Shown here one piece after another: positions 51,258-61,035 of a DNA stretch of 64,000 bases; positions within the stretch are counted from its first letter, which is position 1; the number at the start of each line of letters is the position of its first letter. The notes under the pieces are model-generated. The model saw only the letters and a program-made list of their open reading frames with translations, searched no databases and was not told where the DNA came from. A program made the position numbers and the translations under genes. Origin of the DNA: Flavicella marina (GTDB lineage: Bacteria; Bacteroidota; Bacteroidia; Flavobacteriales; Flavobacteriaceae); NCBI RefSeq assembly GCF_009193215.1, contig NZ_VYVA01000001.1, forward strand, positions 868,001 to 932,000, written 5' to 3'.

Positions 51258-51288
51258 TAGTCCAGAAATTACTTTTTTAATAGTCCAG
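51258..51288. promoter_or_regulatory. Direct repeats TAGTCCAG, candidate MocR operator
   Basis: TAGTCCAG occurs at 51258-51265 and 51281-51288, 23 bases apart start to start (about two helical turns). It lies in the 82-bp gap between the FMN-protein and MocR genes, the second copy 2 bases before the MocR ATG. MocR regulators such as PdxR and GabR bind pairs of direct repeats. Confidence 0.6.
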
Positions 51289-51290
51289 TT

Positions 51291-52790
51291 ATGATTCCAT
51301 ACAAAACAATTCTCAGTATCAACAGAAAAACAAACCAACCCATTTATATCCAATTGACCAATCAATTTATCAAACTGATCAAGCAAAAAACCCTTCCCTC
51401 GAAAACAAGACTTCCTGGAAGTAGAGTTTTAGCAGAACAACTAGGAGTTCACAGAAAAACAATCGTAGCTTGTTATGAAGACCTGACGATACAAGGTTGG
51501 ACACTAAGTATTCCACAAAAAGGAACTTATGTAAACGGAAACATTCCAGAATTGAAACAAACGAAACTGAGTGATACTACAGAGAAAAACAAAAAAACAA
51601 CCGCTGGATTTCGTTTTAAAAAAGAAGTCATATTAACACGAAACTTCCCTGACCAAACTCACGATCAGGATATCTATATCAATGATGGTATTTCAGATCC
51701 AAGACTCACCCCTATCAAAGAAATTGCAACGCTATATAGAAATATCTGCGGTAAAAGAGCAGCACTAGATCAAATCAGTTATGGTACCACATACGGCAAC
51801 CTTGAATTACGGGAAACCCTTGTTAGTTATTTGAATGAAACGCGTGGTTTGAATATCTCTACAAAAAACATCATGATTACACGAGGCAGTCAGATGGGTA
51901 TGTTTTTAGCAGCTCAATTATTATTTGAAAAAGACGAATCTATTATCATTGGTGAAACCAATTATAGTTCTTCTGACACCACCTTTGAGTTTTCCGGAGC
52001 AAAAACGCTACGAATACCCGTAGACAAACATGGACTAGTTACTGATAAAATTGAAGCCCTTTGTAAAAAACACAATGTAAAAGCTTTATATACCACTTCT
52101 CACCATCATCATCCAACAACAGTCACACTTTCTGCAGAAAGAAGAATGCATTTACTCAACCTTTCAAAAACCTACAATTTTGCAATAATTGAGGACGATT
52201 ATGATTATGACTTTCATTATGAAAATGCCCCAATTTTACCGCTAGCAAGTCACGACATACATTCCAATGTTATTTATGTAGGTTCGATTTGTAAAACCGT
52301 TGCTCCAGTGTATAGAGTTGGATATTTAATTGCTTCTGAAGATTTTGTAGATGAGTGTGCCAAACTTAGAAGGTTTATCGATCGACAAGGAGATGCACTG
52401 CTAGAAGCCACCTTTGCAAAATTTATCAAACAAGGCGCTTTGGATAGGCACATTAAAAAGACAATTAGAACGTACAAAGCTAGAAAAGAATATTTTTGTG
52501 CGTTATTAAAAAGAGAATTGGCTGCGTATCTAACCTTTGAAATACCTACTGGAGGCATGGCATTATGGGTTCAATTATGCAAAAAATATTCATGGGAAAA
52601 TGTGAGTGCAATTGCCAAAACGCAAAATGTTATTTTTTCTGAATTGAAAAGATACGATCCTCAAAACATAGGTCACAATTCAATTCGTATTGGGTTTGCA
52701 GCATATGATTTTGCTGAAATGGACGAATTAGTATCGAGGTTGAAAACAACTTTTACTATAATAGAAAACACTAAAACTTTATCCAAGTAA
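51291..52790 (+). CDS. MocR/GabR-type transcriptional regulator (GntR HTH + aminotransferase domain)
   Basis: The 499-residue protein joins an N-terminal GntR winged helix (about 10-80; LPGSRVLAEQLGVHRKTIVACYEDLTIQGW) to a fold type I aminotransferase domain. The PLP lysine is Lys335 in GSICKTVAPVYRVGYL. MocR proteins sense PLP or amino acids and control nearby genes. The adjacent divergent PNPOx-like gene and direct repeats in the gap suggest a PdxR-like role in vitamin B6 balance. It is convergent with DUF418, overlapping it by 20 bases at the 3' end. Confidence 0.93.
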   Translation: MIPYKTILSINRKTNQPIYIQLTNQFIKLIKQKTLPSKTRLPGSRVLAEQLGVHRKTIVACYEDLTIQGWTLSIPQKGTYVNGNIPELKQTKLSDTTEKNKKTTAGFRFKKEVILTRNFPDQTHDQDIYINDGISDPRLTPIKEIATLYRNICGKRAALDQISYGTTYGNLELRETLVSYLNETRGLNISTKNIMITRGSQMGMFLAAQLLFEKDESIIIGETNYSSSDTTFEFSGAKTLRIPVDKHGLVTDKIEALCKKHNVKALYTTSHHHHPTTVTLSAERRMHLLNLSKTYNFAIIEDDYDYDFHYENAPILPLASHDIHSNVIYVGSICKTVAPVYRVGYLIASEDFVDECAKLRRFIDRQGDALLEATFAKFIKQGALDRHIKKTIRTYKARKEYFCALLKRELAAYLTFEIPTGGMALWVQLCKKYSWENVSAIAKTQNVIFSELKRYDPQNIGHNSIRIGFAAYDFAEMDELVSRLKTTFTIIENTKTLSK

Positions 52791-53940
52791 GTTTGTGCCA
52801 AAGCTTTTCTAGTGGTCCTTGCTTGTATTTTTGTATCCAAAATTTACACAACTGATATTGGAACACAAACAGTACAATACCTACAACAAAACTCAAACTA
52901 TGTTTTATGTGGGGACCTAGACCTAAACCATAATTGTAAAAAACAAATCCCCCCATGATTGATTGAGTTACATAAGCAGTAAGACTCATCCTCCCTAAAA
53001 AACTCAATTTTTGAAGAACTTTTTTTATCGCTTCTTTCTGAAACAACAATACAAACCCAGCTACCAAAACCAAGGTAAATGCAAGATTTTTATACATGTT
53101 AACAGCTCTCAACAACGATTTTCGAACAACTTCTTTTTTAGAAAAAAAGTCAAAATTCATTTCAACCAAATAAAAGACTGAAAAAGCAACAATACTAAAC
53201 AACAACAGTTTTTTCCAAAAGGCTATACTTTCTGAAGAAGCAGAAAAAAGCTTTTTATTTCCTAACCAAAAACCAAAAACGAAAAGTCCCGCAGACTGTA
53301 CCATCCTTCCTACATTCAAAGCCCACAACAATCCAACTTTATGCCCATACAAAGTATTCATAGTAATCAATTCCCCAAGAGAATTACTCAATTGCCCTTT
53401 TTTTAACATTTGCCAATATTCGCCCAAGTTATAATCAGGTACCAGATAGTTTTCATCCAACAAATGCCTCACATAATGAAACCACTCTATCGGCTGACTT
53501 AAAAGTAGTATTGCTATTAACAACAACCATTTATCTGGCAGATTTCTTACTAGAATTAATACAAAACCTATAATTGAATACAACAACAATACTTCTCCTG
53601 GAAAAAACATACCATTTACAAATGCAAAACAAGCCAACAATACCATTCGCCAAGCGAAACGAGCGCCAAAATCAATTCCTTTTAACTTTTGTTTTGCATA
53701 CATTAAACTAAAGGTAAACCCAAAAAGAAGTGCAAAAATAGCATAGCCCTTTCCTCCGAAAAGAAAAAACAAACTATCCCAAACTATGGTATCTAACTGA
53801 TTCAGCCAATCGGGTTGAGACTCATTTTTTGGAAAAACATAAAAGTTAAAGTGCTCTATGCTGTGCAGTAATAAAATACCCATGATTGCAAAACCTCTTA
53901 AACTATCAACTACTTCAATTCTAGATTTTGTATCGCTCAT
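52771..53940 (-). CDS. DUF418 membrane protein
   Basis: The 389-residue polytopic protein has an N-terminal IEVVDSLRGFAIMGILLLHSIEHFNFY, then about nine more hydrophobic segments and a C-terminal DUF418 domain (LLFQKEAIKKVLQKLSFLGRMSLTAYVTQSIMGGFVF). Relatives are thought to move or acylate an envelope component and resemble acyltransferase-3-type proteins, but no reaction is established to my knowledge. I use the ATG at 53940. The frame runs 11 residues further with no family support. Its stop lies inside the end of the MocR gene. Confidence 0.88.
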   Translation of the reverse strand: MSDTKSRIEVVDSLRGFAIMGILLLHSIEHFNFYVFPKNESQPDWLNQLDTIVWDSLFFLFGGKGYAIFALLFGFTFSLMYAKQKLKGIDFGARFAWRMVLLACFAFVNGMFFPGEVLLLYSIIGFVLILVRNLPDKWLLLIAILLLSQPIEWFHYVRHLLDENYLVPDYNLGEYWQMLKKGQLSNSLGELITMNTLYGHKVGLLWALNVGRMVQSAGLFVFGFWLGNKKLFSASSESIAFWKKLLLFSIVAFSVFYLVEMNFDFFSKKEVVRKSLLRAVNMYKNLAFTLVLVAGFVLLFQKEAIKKVLQKLSFLGRMSLTAYVTQSIMGGFVFYNYGLGLGPHIKHSLSFVVGIVLFVFQYQLCKFWIQKYKQGPLEKLWHKLTWIKF

Positions 53941-53987
53941 GTCTTGTCTAATTACTTTCAACCAAATTTGCATATTTTTTTTGGCAT

Positions 53988-54021
53988 AAAAAAACCTAAC
54001 AAAAATTCATTTGTTAGGTTT
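53988..54021 (-). terminator. Intrinsic terminator of metG
   Basis: AAACCTAACAAA (53992-54003) and TTTGTTAGGTTT (54010-54021) form a 12-bp perfect stem with a 6-base loop. On the minus strand it runs into seven T (53994-53988). Confidence 0.9.
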
Positions 54022-54042
54022 AATAATTTTAATACTATTTCC

Positions 54043-56103
54043 TTAGCTCACTTGTGCTCCATTGGCAACTTCTTCTGTTGAAGGTTGCACAAAAGCAAAC
54101 TTTCCATCTTTCGTATCTGTCATTAAAATCATTCCTTGACTTTCTACTCCTCTTAATTTTCTAGGAGCCAGATTTACCAAAACAGATACTTTTTGACCAA
54201 TGATTTCTTCAGGTTTGAAACTTTCAGCTATTCCTGAAACTATCGTTCTAACATCAATTCCAGTATCAACTTTTAACACCAATAACTTTTTAGTTTTCGG
54301 CATCTTTTCAGCTTCAACAATGGTTCCGATACGGATATCCATTTTTGTAAAATCATCAAACGTTGCTGTTTCTTTCTGTGGCTCCACCTCCTTAGACTCA
54401 GCCTCATTTGCCAATTTTGTAGCTTCTAATTTATCTAATTGCTGTTGCACTTCTGCATCTTCAATTTTTGCAAATAACAATTCTGCCTTTCCAATGCTAT
54501 GACCTCCTGGAATTAAAACTTCTTGTGTTGCAACTGCATCCCACTCAAGTTTTGCATCCTTCAGATTTAGCATGCTTTTTAGTTTTTCTGAAGTAAATGG
54601 TAAAAACGGTTCAGACAAAACAGACAACCCAGCTGCGATTTGCAAAGCAACATACATTACAGTTTGCACTCTTTCTGGATCTGTTTTAACCAATTTCCAT
54701 GGTTCTTCATCCGCTAAATATTTGTTCCCTAAACGAGCAAAATTCATCAATTCGCTTAAAGCTTCTCTAAATCGGTATCTTTCTAAAGATTTTGAAATAA
54801 TTTGAGGGTAGGCTTTTAACTGCTCTAGCGTTTCTTCATCAATCGAAGAAAATTCATTTGGAGTAGGAATTTCACCTTCGTAATATTTGTTCGTTAATAC
54901 AACTACACGATTGATAAAGTTTCCGAAAATTGCTACCAACTCGTTGTTATTTCGAGCTTGAAAATCTTTCCAAGTAAAATCGTTGTCTTTCGTTTCCGGA
55001 GCACTTGCCGTTAATACATAACGCAATACATCTTGTTTATCTGGAAATTCTTCTAAATATTCATGCAACCAAACTGCCCAGTTTTTAGAGGTAGACAATT
55101 TATTTCCTTCTAAATTCAAGAATTCATTTGCTGGAACATTATCCGGTAATATATAATCTCCATGCGCTTTTAACATTGCTGGAAAAATAATACAGTGAAA
55201 TACGATATTGTCTTTTCCAATAAAGTGTACCAGTTTGGTATCCTTATCTTTCCAATATGGCTCCCAATCTTTTCCTTCTCTCGCGGCCCATTCTTTGGTA
55301 GAGGATATATACCCGATAGGTGCATCAAACCAAACATACAATACTTTTCCTTCTCCTCCTTCTGCAGGTACTGGAATTCCCCAATCTAAATCTCGTGTTA
55401 CAGCACGAGGACGTAATCCATCATCAATCCAAGATTTTACTTGACCATATACATTAGACTTCCAATCACTTTTATGACCTTCTAAAATCCATTCTTTTAA
55501 AAATGCTTCGTGTTTGTCTAAAGGCAAAAACCAGTGTTTGGTTTCTTTTAAAGCCGGTACATTACCCGTAATTGCAGATTTAGGGTTGATTAGATCAGTA
55601 GCATTATGTGATGTTCCACACTTCTCGCATTGATCTCCATAGCTTTCTTCGTTTCCACATTTAGGACAAGTACCGATTACAAATCGATCTGCTAAAAATT
55701 GTTTTGCTTCAGCATCGTATAACTGTTCTTCAACTTTTTCAACAAACTCTCCTTTTGCATCTAAATCTTTAAAAAACTCAGAAGCTGTTTCGTGATGAAT
55801 TTCAGCTGAAGTTCGAGAATAATTATCAAATGTGATCCCGAAATCTTGAAACGATTTTTTTATGATTCCATTGTACTTATCTACTACATCTTGAGGTGTA
55901 ACCCCTTCTTTTTTTGCTGTAATGGTAATAGGCACACCGTGCTCATCTGAACCACAAACAAAAGCTACATCTTTTCCTTTTCCTCTTAAATAACGTGCGT
56001 AGATATCAGCAGGTACATATACCCCCGCTAAATGCCCAATATGGACAGGTCCGTTTGTATAAGGTAAGGCTGCTGTAATGGTAATTCTCTTTGGATCGTT
56101 CAT
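54043..56103 (-). CDS. metG: Methionyl-tRNA synthetase
   Basis: This enzyme charges tRNA-Met and initiator tRNA. The 686-residue protein has the HIGH motif in [13 protein letters not shown] (15-27), a zinc knuckle [18 protein letters not shown] near 145-162, the KMSKS-type motif LSTSKNWAV and a C-terminal tRNA-binding (Trbp111-like) domain from about 580 ([24 protein letters not shown]), which in many bacteria makes the enzyme a dimer. Length is typical for this form. A strong terminator follows, and a -7 box lies 20 bases upstream. Confidence 0.97.
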   Translation of the reverse strand: MNDPKRITITAALPYTNGPVHIGHLAGVYVPADIYARYLRGKGKDVAFVCGSDEHGVPITITAKKEGVTPQDVVDKYNGIIKKSFQDFGITFDNYSRTSAEIHHETASEFFKDLDAKGEFVEKVEEQLYDAEAKQFLADRFVIGTCPKCGNEESYGDQCEKCGTSHNATDLINPKSAITGNVPALKETKHWFLPLDKHEAFLKEWILEGHKSDWKSNVYGQVKSWIDDGLRPRAVTRDLDWGIPVPAEGGEGKVLYVWFDAPIGYISSTKEWAAREGKDWEPYWKDKDTKLVHFIGKDNIVFHCIIFPAMLKAHGDYILPDNVPANEFLNLEGNKLSTSKNWAVWLHEYLEEFPDKQDVLRYVLTASAPETKDNDFTWKDFQARNNNELVAIFGNFINRVVVLTNKYYEGEIPTPNEFSSIDEETLEQLKAYPQIISKSLERYRFREALSELMNFARLGNKYLADEEPWKLVKTDPERVQTVMYVALQIAAGLSVLSEPFLPFTSEKLKSMLNLKDAKLEWDAVATQEVLIPGGHSIGKAELLFAKIEDAEVQQQLDKLEATKLANEAESKEVEPQKETATFDDFTKMDIRIGTIVEAEKMPKTKKLLVLKVDTGIDVRTIVSGIAESFKPEEIIGQKVSVLVNLAPRKLRGVESQGMILMTDTKDGKFAFVQPSTEEVANGAQVS

Positions 56104-56122
56104 CGTAATATTTTAATGGCTG

Positions 56123-56130
56123 CAAAGTTA
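56123..56130 (-). promoter_or_regulatory. Predicted promoter -7 box of metG
   Basis: TAACTTTG on the minus strand matches TAnnTTTG, 20 bases upstream of the metG start. No -33 element is clear. Confidence 0.5.
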
Positions 56131-56245
56131 CATATTAATGTTGATTTGTACCACTATATACCTTGCTGTATCATTCAACCAAAAGCGGATACCTTTTTTT
56201 ATTAATTTCTCGCTATTTTTGCTTGAAAGCTTTCATATTTTTTGA

Positions 56246-57217
56246 ATGGATAAACTCATTGACCTCCTTTTAGGCTATAAAAAAATAAAGATTTTTTACT
56301 ACCTCAACACCAACTTAAATCTATTACGACCTGAGTGGTGCCTTCGTTGGTATAAAAAACAGCTAGAAACTAAATTTACTTCAGATTATGATACATTCCT
56401 TATTCGAGAACGTGTTTCATATTACAATAAGATCGATAAAAACACTGATTTAGGGACAAACAGCGTCGATATTCAAAAATTATCGAGAAAAGACTATAGA
56501 GGTACCTATTATTTTGATTCAATGGAATACCTTCAGTTTTTCAACAAAAACAATAGTGTGAATGTTCTTTTTGGAGACGTAATTCACACACCAAACACCC
56601 CAACTTTAGTAAAAAGCAGACCGATAGAAAACAATACAAACTCAATAATTTTAAATCTGGATAAACACCGTCATTTTCTTTTTATAAAAGACAAAAGAAA
56701 ATTTTCTGATAAAAAAGACAAGTTGATTGGTATCGGGATGGTAAACGATCAAAAAGCGCTTCGCGTACGTTTTTTAGAAATGCATTTTAATAACCCGTTG
56801 TGCGATATTGGTCATACGAATGACTTTAGAAATAATCAATGGAAAATAGATTTTGTGTCGATACACAAACAACTTCAATATAAGTTTATTTTGTGTTGGG
56901 AGGGGAATGACGTCGCAACAAATTTAAAATATGTAATGTCTTCGAATTCATTAGCCATTTGCACCAAACCTATATACGAAACTTGGTTTATGGAAGGTAC
57001 GTTAATTGGAGGGGTACATTATGTAGAAATCAAAGACGACTTCTCTGATTTGAATGAAAAAATCGAATATTATTCTAAAAACATTGAAGCATCTGAAAAA
57101 ATCATTGCGAATGCAAATGCCTATGTAAAACAGTTTCAAAACAAAAAAAGGGAAGACTTAATCTCTCTACTCGTTTTAGAAAAATATTTTACAAATACAG
57201 GTCAAATGGTGAAATAA
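56246..57217 (+). CDS. Glycosyltransferase family 90 (CAP10/LpsA-like)
   Basis: The 323-residue protein resembles the CAP10/LpsA glycosyltransferases that add xylose or glucose to surface polysaccharides. The C-terminal half carries the conserved stretches YKFILCWEGNDVATNLKYVMSSNSLAICTKPIYETWFMEG and HYVEIKDDFSDLNEKIEYY, with the acidic and aromatic residues of the family. No signal peptide is visible, so the cytoplasmic or membrane face is likely. The gene stands alone. The donor and acceptor sugars are unknown. A repeat-family terminator follows. Confidence 0.85.
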   Translation: MDKLIDLLLGYKKIKIFYYLNTNLNLLRPEWCLRWYKKQLETKFTSDYDTFLIRERVSYYNKIDKNTDLGTNSVDIQKLSRKDYRGTYYFDSMEYLQFFNKNNSVNVLFGDVIHTPNTPTLVKSRPIENNTNSIILNLDKHRHFLFIKDKRKFSDKKDKLIGIGMVNDQKALRVRFLEMHFNNPLCDIGHTNDFRNNQWKIDFVSIHKQLQYKFILCWEGNDVATNLKYVMSSNSLAICTKPIYETWFMEGTLIGGVHYVEIKDDFSDLNEKIEYYSKNIEASEKIIANANAYVKQFQNKKREDLISLLVLEKYFTNTGQMVK

Positions 57218-57218
57218 A

Positions 57219-57252
57219 AAAAGTACCCTTAAGACAAGCTCAGGGTACTTTT
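57219..57252. terminator. Bidirectional terminator of the CCCTT repeat family between GT90 and amt
   Basis: AAAAGTACCCT (57219-57229) and AGGGTACTTTT (57242-57252) pair over 11 bp with loop TAAGACAAGCTC. A- and T-tracts on both sides fit termination on both strands. It is copy 5 of the dispersed family, with TTAAGAC in place of TTCGAC. Confidence 0.85.
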
Positions 57253-57275
57253 GTATCTTGAAATAAGAGAACTTA

Positions 57276-58583
57276 TTAGTCTTCTAAATCGTCAATCACA
57301 TGTTTGTCAATGTTTATTTGAGACTCACCATGGTAACTGATATCCATTCCTTCTAATTCATGTTTTTCATGGATTCTTGCTCCTCCAGTAATCTTAGCAA
57401 CAACGACAAAAACAACATAAGTAGCAACCGCTGAATAAATGATCGTTGCACCTACAGATTTTAACTGTAATAATACTTGCCAAGGATTTCCATCAATCAA
57501 TCCAGCTCCATCAGGATTCACAACAGAAGTTGCAAACACACCTGTTAAAATTGCGCCAACAATACCAACTAAACCGTGCATACCAAAAGCATCTAAAGTA
57601 TCATCATGACCTGTAAATGATTTGAATTTTACTACACCCCAGTATCCAACAATACTACCAATACCTCCAATTACCAAAGCACCTGTAACATCAACAAAAC
57701 CTGCAGCAGGTGTAATAGCAACCAATCCAGATACAGCACCTGAAGCGATTCCGATCAACGTAGGTTTTTTAACAATTTTCCACTCGATAATCAACCATAC
57801 CAAACCACCAAAACAAGCGGCAACGTTAGTAGTTAAGATCGCGTTAGCGGCAATACCGTTGGCACCATAAGCAGAACCTCCGTTGAATCCATGCCATCCG
57901 AACCACAATAAAGCAGCTCCTAAAATCATCAATTTAATAGATGATGGTTTACGCTCTTCATCTAAGTGTAATCTCTTTCCTAGTAATAAAGACAAAACCA
58001 ATCCGGCAACCCCAGCATTTACGTGAATTACTGTACCTCCGGCAAAATCTAAGTCTCCATGTAAGAATCCATCAGAACCCCAAACCCAGTGACAGATTGG
58101 TGCGTATACTACAATCACCCATAAAAAAGAAAATATTGTCCATGTAGAAAATTTTACTCTTTCGATGATAGAACCCGATACGATTGCAACGGCAATTGCA
58201 GCAAATGTTCCTTGGAACATTACATCTAACAATAAAGGAATTCCTTCTCCGTCAGTTGGTTTGATTCCGTGTAGTAATAAATAATCGAAACCTCCAATAA
58301 ATGCATTTCCTTCTGAGAATGCAAAACTATATCCCACAATAACCCATGCAATAATTCCTGTACAAAATGAAACAAACGACATTCCGATTGTATTCAATAC
58401 CGATTTGTTTTGAGTTAATCCAGAGTAAAACAACGCCAATCCTGCAGGTGTCATCATCATTACTAACGCTGTAGACATTAACATCCATGCAGTGTCTCCT
58501 GTGTCGATTTGATTTGCTTCGGTTGCAGCAAAAGCCGACCCTCCAATTAACGTTGCCAAGAGCAACATTCCTTTTTTCTTCAT
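57276..58583 (-). CDS. amt: Ammonium transporter (Amt family)
   Basis: The 435-residue inner-membrane protein conducts ammonium into the cell. It has a cleavable signal peptide (GGSAFAATEA), then DTAWMLMSTALVMMMTPAGLALFYSGL, and ten or more helices. Pore histidines are in VIHVNAGVAGLV and AFGMHGLVGIV, the twin-His pair. The cytoplasmic tail contains IHEKHELEGMDISYHGESQINIDKHV. No glnK/glnB gene is adjacent on either side, which is unusual, because amt and glnK are usually linked; glnK may lie elsewhere. Length is normal. Confidence 0.95.
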   Translation of the reverse strand: MKKKGMLLLATLIGGSAFAATEANQIDTGDTAWMLMSTALVMMMTPAGLALFYSGLTQNKSVLNTIGMSFVSFCTGIIAWVIVGYSFAFSEGNAFIGGFDYLLLHGIKPTDGEGIPLLLDVMFQGTFAAIAVAIVSGSIIERVKFSTWTIFSFLWVIVVYAPICHWVWGSDGFLHGDLDFAGGTVIHVNAGVAGLVLSLLLGKRLHLDEERKPSSIKLMILGAALLWFGWHGFNGGSAYGANGIAANAILTTNVAACFGGLVWLIIEWKIVKKPTLIGIASGAVSGLVAITPAAGFVDVTGALVIGGIGSIVGYWGVVKFKSFTGHDDTLDAFGMHGLVGIVGAILTGVFATSVVNPDGAGLIDGNPWQVLLQLKSVGATIIYSAVATYVVFVVVAKITGGARIHEKHELEGMDISYHGESQINIDKHVIDDLED

Positions 58584-58641
58584 GATTTCTATTTTAGTTA
58601 TTTTTTATCGTAAAGTATACGACCGTTTGATTTTCAAGGCA

Positions 58642-58649
58642 CAAAACTA
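58642..58649 (-). promoter_or_regulatory. Predicted promoter -7 box of amt
   Basis: TAGTTTTG on the minus strand matches TAnnTTTG, 59 bases upstream of the amt start. It is the same 8-mer as at the TonB-receptor promoter (20407-20414). I see no -33 element at 17-23 bases. Confidence 0.4.
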
Positions 58650-58757
58650 AGTGATTTATTATAAACAGAAAAAAAAAACTACGTATTGGCATGTCTGGTG
58701 GATATAACGTTGTGCTAAATAAATTGTAATATTGTAAGAAATCTAAAGCGAAACCTA

Positions 58758-59726
58758 TTGAGAACATTCCTACTATTAATTTGCAGTTTTCAACTTATGT
58801 ATGCTCAAAAATCAACTATGAAAAAACCTGCTTTATTAACGAAAGGAGATACCATTACAATTGTAGCTCCCGCTGGAATCATAAAAAACAAACAAAGCAT
58901 TCTTGACGCAGTAGACCTAGCAAAACAATGGGGCTATGAAGTAGTGATTGGGGAACATGTTTTTGAAAATTTCCATCATTTTTCTGCAACAGATGAACAC
59001 AGACTCAAAGATTTACAAATTGCCCTTGACAACCCAAAAATAAAAGCGATTTGGTGTGCTAGAGGTGGATATGGAACGGTACGAATCGTAGATGATTTAG
59101 ATTTTTCAACATTTCTAAAAAAACCTAAATGGATCATAGGTTATTCAGACATAACAGTACTTCACAACCATATCCATAATTTAGGTGTGGAAACATTACA
59201 TGCTATGATGCCTGTAAATACAGAGTTTTCTAAGGAAGAAAGAAAACTAAGTGAACAAACATTCTTGAAAGCGATTTCTGGAGAAACACTCACATATACT
59301 ATTCCTAGCGCTACTTACAATCAGAAAGGAACAGCATCTGGGCAGCTTGTTGGAGGAAACTTAACAATTCTTGAGAATTTACTAGGAACCAAATCTTCTA
59401 TCAGCACCTCAGGTAAAATCTTGTTTTTTGAAGAAATTGGGGAATACAAATACCATATAGACAGATTACTTCAAGGACTCAAAAGAAATGGATATTTCGA
59501 CAATTGTGTTGGGGTTATTGTTGGAGGCATGAGTCATATTAAAAAAAATAGCCCCGCCTATGGTCAAACAATTGAAGAACTGATTTTAGAGGTGGTTTCG
59601 AAAAAAAATATTCCTATAATTTTTGATTTCCCAGCAGGTCATGACCCAGAGAACCGCGCTTTAATTTTAGGAAGAAATATCACGATGCAGGTAGATACAA
59701 CCACCTCAACGATTGCTTTCGAATAA
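58758..59726 (+). CDS. LD-carboxypeptidase (S66 family)
   Basis: The enzyme removes the terminal D-amino acid from murein tetrapeptides in cell-wall recycling or remodelling. The S66 triad is visible: Ser in GYSDITVLHNH, Glu in FEEIGEYKYHIDRL, and His in GHDPENRALILG. With the TTG start at 58758 the 322 residues begin with an apparent signal peptide (MRTFLLLICSFQLMYAQ), which would put it in the periplasm. ATG codons at 58797 and 58818 would give a cytoplasmic enzyme as in E. coli LdcA. I prefer the TTG because the segment is a textbook signal. Confidence 0.9.
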   Translation: MRTFLLLICSFQLMYAQKSTMKKPALLTKGDTITIVAPAGIIKNKQSILDAVDLAKQWGYEVVIGEHVFENFHHFSATDEHRLKDLQIALDNPKIKAIWCARGGYGTVRIVDDLDFSTFLKKPKWIIGYSDITVLHNHIHNLGVETLHAMMPVNTEFSKEERKLSEQTFLKAISGETLTYTIPSATYNQKGTASGQLVGGNLTILENLLGTKSSISTSGKILFFEEIGEYKYHIDRLLQGLKRNGYFDNCVGVIVGGMSHIKKNSPAYGQTIEELILEVVSKKNIPIIFDFPAGHDPENRALILGRNITMQVDTTTSTIAFE

Positions 59727-59796
59727 ATAGCATCAATAAAAGATATTTTTGTGCTAGTCTTGAAAACCACAGCTTAGTAAACTTGCAAAAAAAAAG

Positions 59797-61035
59797 ATGA
59801 AAAAACTACTGTTAGTTATATCGTTATTTTTTATTACGATAAAATCAATTGCGCAAATAGAATTTCAACAAGGATATTTTGTCACTGAAAAAGGTGAGAA
59901 AAAGGAGTGTCTTATAAAAAATGAATATTGGGATTTCTGTCCATCAGAATTCACCTACAAAAATTCTGAAGAAGGTCAAGAATTACTTCGAAAAATAGAA
60001 AACACCAAAGAATTTAGAATTGACAACGCTCTATGGTATGTAAAACATACTATCGATATTGATCAATCAAGCAATAAGACCTCAGAATTAACAACAAGTA
60101 AGCACCCCGATTTTAAAGAAGAAACTGTATTCTTAAAAGTATTAGTTTTTGGTAAAATAACTTTGTTTGAATACAAAAACCAAAGCTTTACAAGATATTT
60201 TTACAAAACCGATGACAGTGCAACGCAACAATTGGTTTATAAAAAATACATACAGAACTCAGATATTATCACTAATCAAGCGTACAAACAGCACTTGCTC
60301 AATACTTTTGATTGTGAAAATGTTACTAAAAACGACATCGTAAAAACTAAATACAGACACAACAGCATCGTAAAGCTATTTGAAACTTACAACACTTGTT
60401 TTAACAGCTCTGCAACTATCTTTAAAAATAAAGAAAAAAGCAAACTAATATATTTAAGCTTAAGACCTGGTTTAAGTTTAGTGAACCAAAGTTATACTAT
60501 TTCTGAATCTCCAAATGAGCCAGGAAATTTTACTGGAAAACCAAATTATAGATTTGGAGTAGAATTGTCGTTAGTATTGAATAGAATGAAAAACATTGCA
60601 TTAATACTTGAGCCAACAATTCAGCAATACACCAACTCAAATTCAACATTAATCGAAGGTATTTATTTCAATTATGATATCCCAGCAAATTACAATGTCA
60701 ATTACACCTCTATAGAAATCCCTATTGGTATTCGTTATTATTTTAAGTCGATTGAGCAAAAAGGGTTATTCGTAAATGCACAAGTAGGTTTTGACATATC
60801 AATAAGCAACTCAAACTTGTCTGTCGACTATGTCGATGTAATTGGTACTGATATAAACAAAACACACGAATTTGATTCTTATAGTAGTCTATTTACTTTT
60901 GGAGCAGGATATAAATTAAACGGTAAAATGAGTCTTGAATTAAGATACTCATTGAAACCCGACCTATTTAAATCATATGCAACCAAAGTTTCAAAATTTA
61001 AATCATTCGGGCTAATGTTTGGCTATCAATTGTAA
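59797..61035 (+). CDS. Outer-membrane beta-barrel protein of unknown function
   Basis: The 412-residue protein has a signal peptide (LLLVISLFFITIKSIAQ) and a soluble N-terminal half of about 180 residues containing FQQGYFVTEKGEKKECLIKN, a pattern seen in many Bacteroidota proteins. Its C-terminal half looks like an outer-membrane barrel: alternating strands such as LIYLSLRPGLSLVNQ, RFGVELSLVLNRMK, YTSIEIPIGIRYYFK, GLFVNAQVGFDISIS and a closing FGLMFGYQL. No family name is safe. The cargo or partner is unknown. It stands alone between the LD-carboxypeptidase and YraN genes. Confidence 0.8.
   Translation: MKKLLLVISLFFITIKSIAQIEFQQGYFVTEKGEKKECLIKNEYWDFCPSEFTYKNSEEGQELLRKIENTKEFRIDNALWYVKHTIDIDQSSNKTSELTTSKHPDFKEETVFLKVLVFGKITLFEYKNQSFTRYFYKTDDSATQQLVYKKYIQNSDIITNQAYKQHLLNTFDCENVTKNDIVKTKYRHNSIVKLFETYNTCFNSSATIFKNKEKSKLIYLSLRPGLSLVNQSYTISESPNEPGNFTGKPNYRFGVELSLVLNRMKNIALILEPTIQQYTNSNSTLIEGIYFNYDIPANYNVNYTSIEIPIGIRYYFKSIEQKGLFVNAQVGFDISISNSNLSVDYVDVIGTDINKTHEFDSYSSLFTFGAGYKLNGKMSLELRYSLKPDLFKSYATKVSKFKSFGLMFGYQL

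Noticed and set aside
58701-58716. GATATAACGTTGTGCT upstream of the LD-carboxypeptidase, resembling an integron attC-like core
   Set aside because: Only one core-like half is present, with no partner, no cassette and no integrase in the window.
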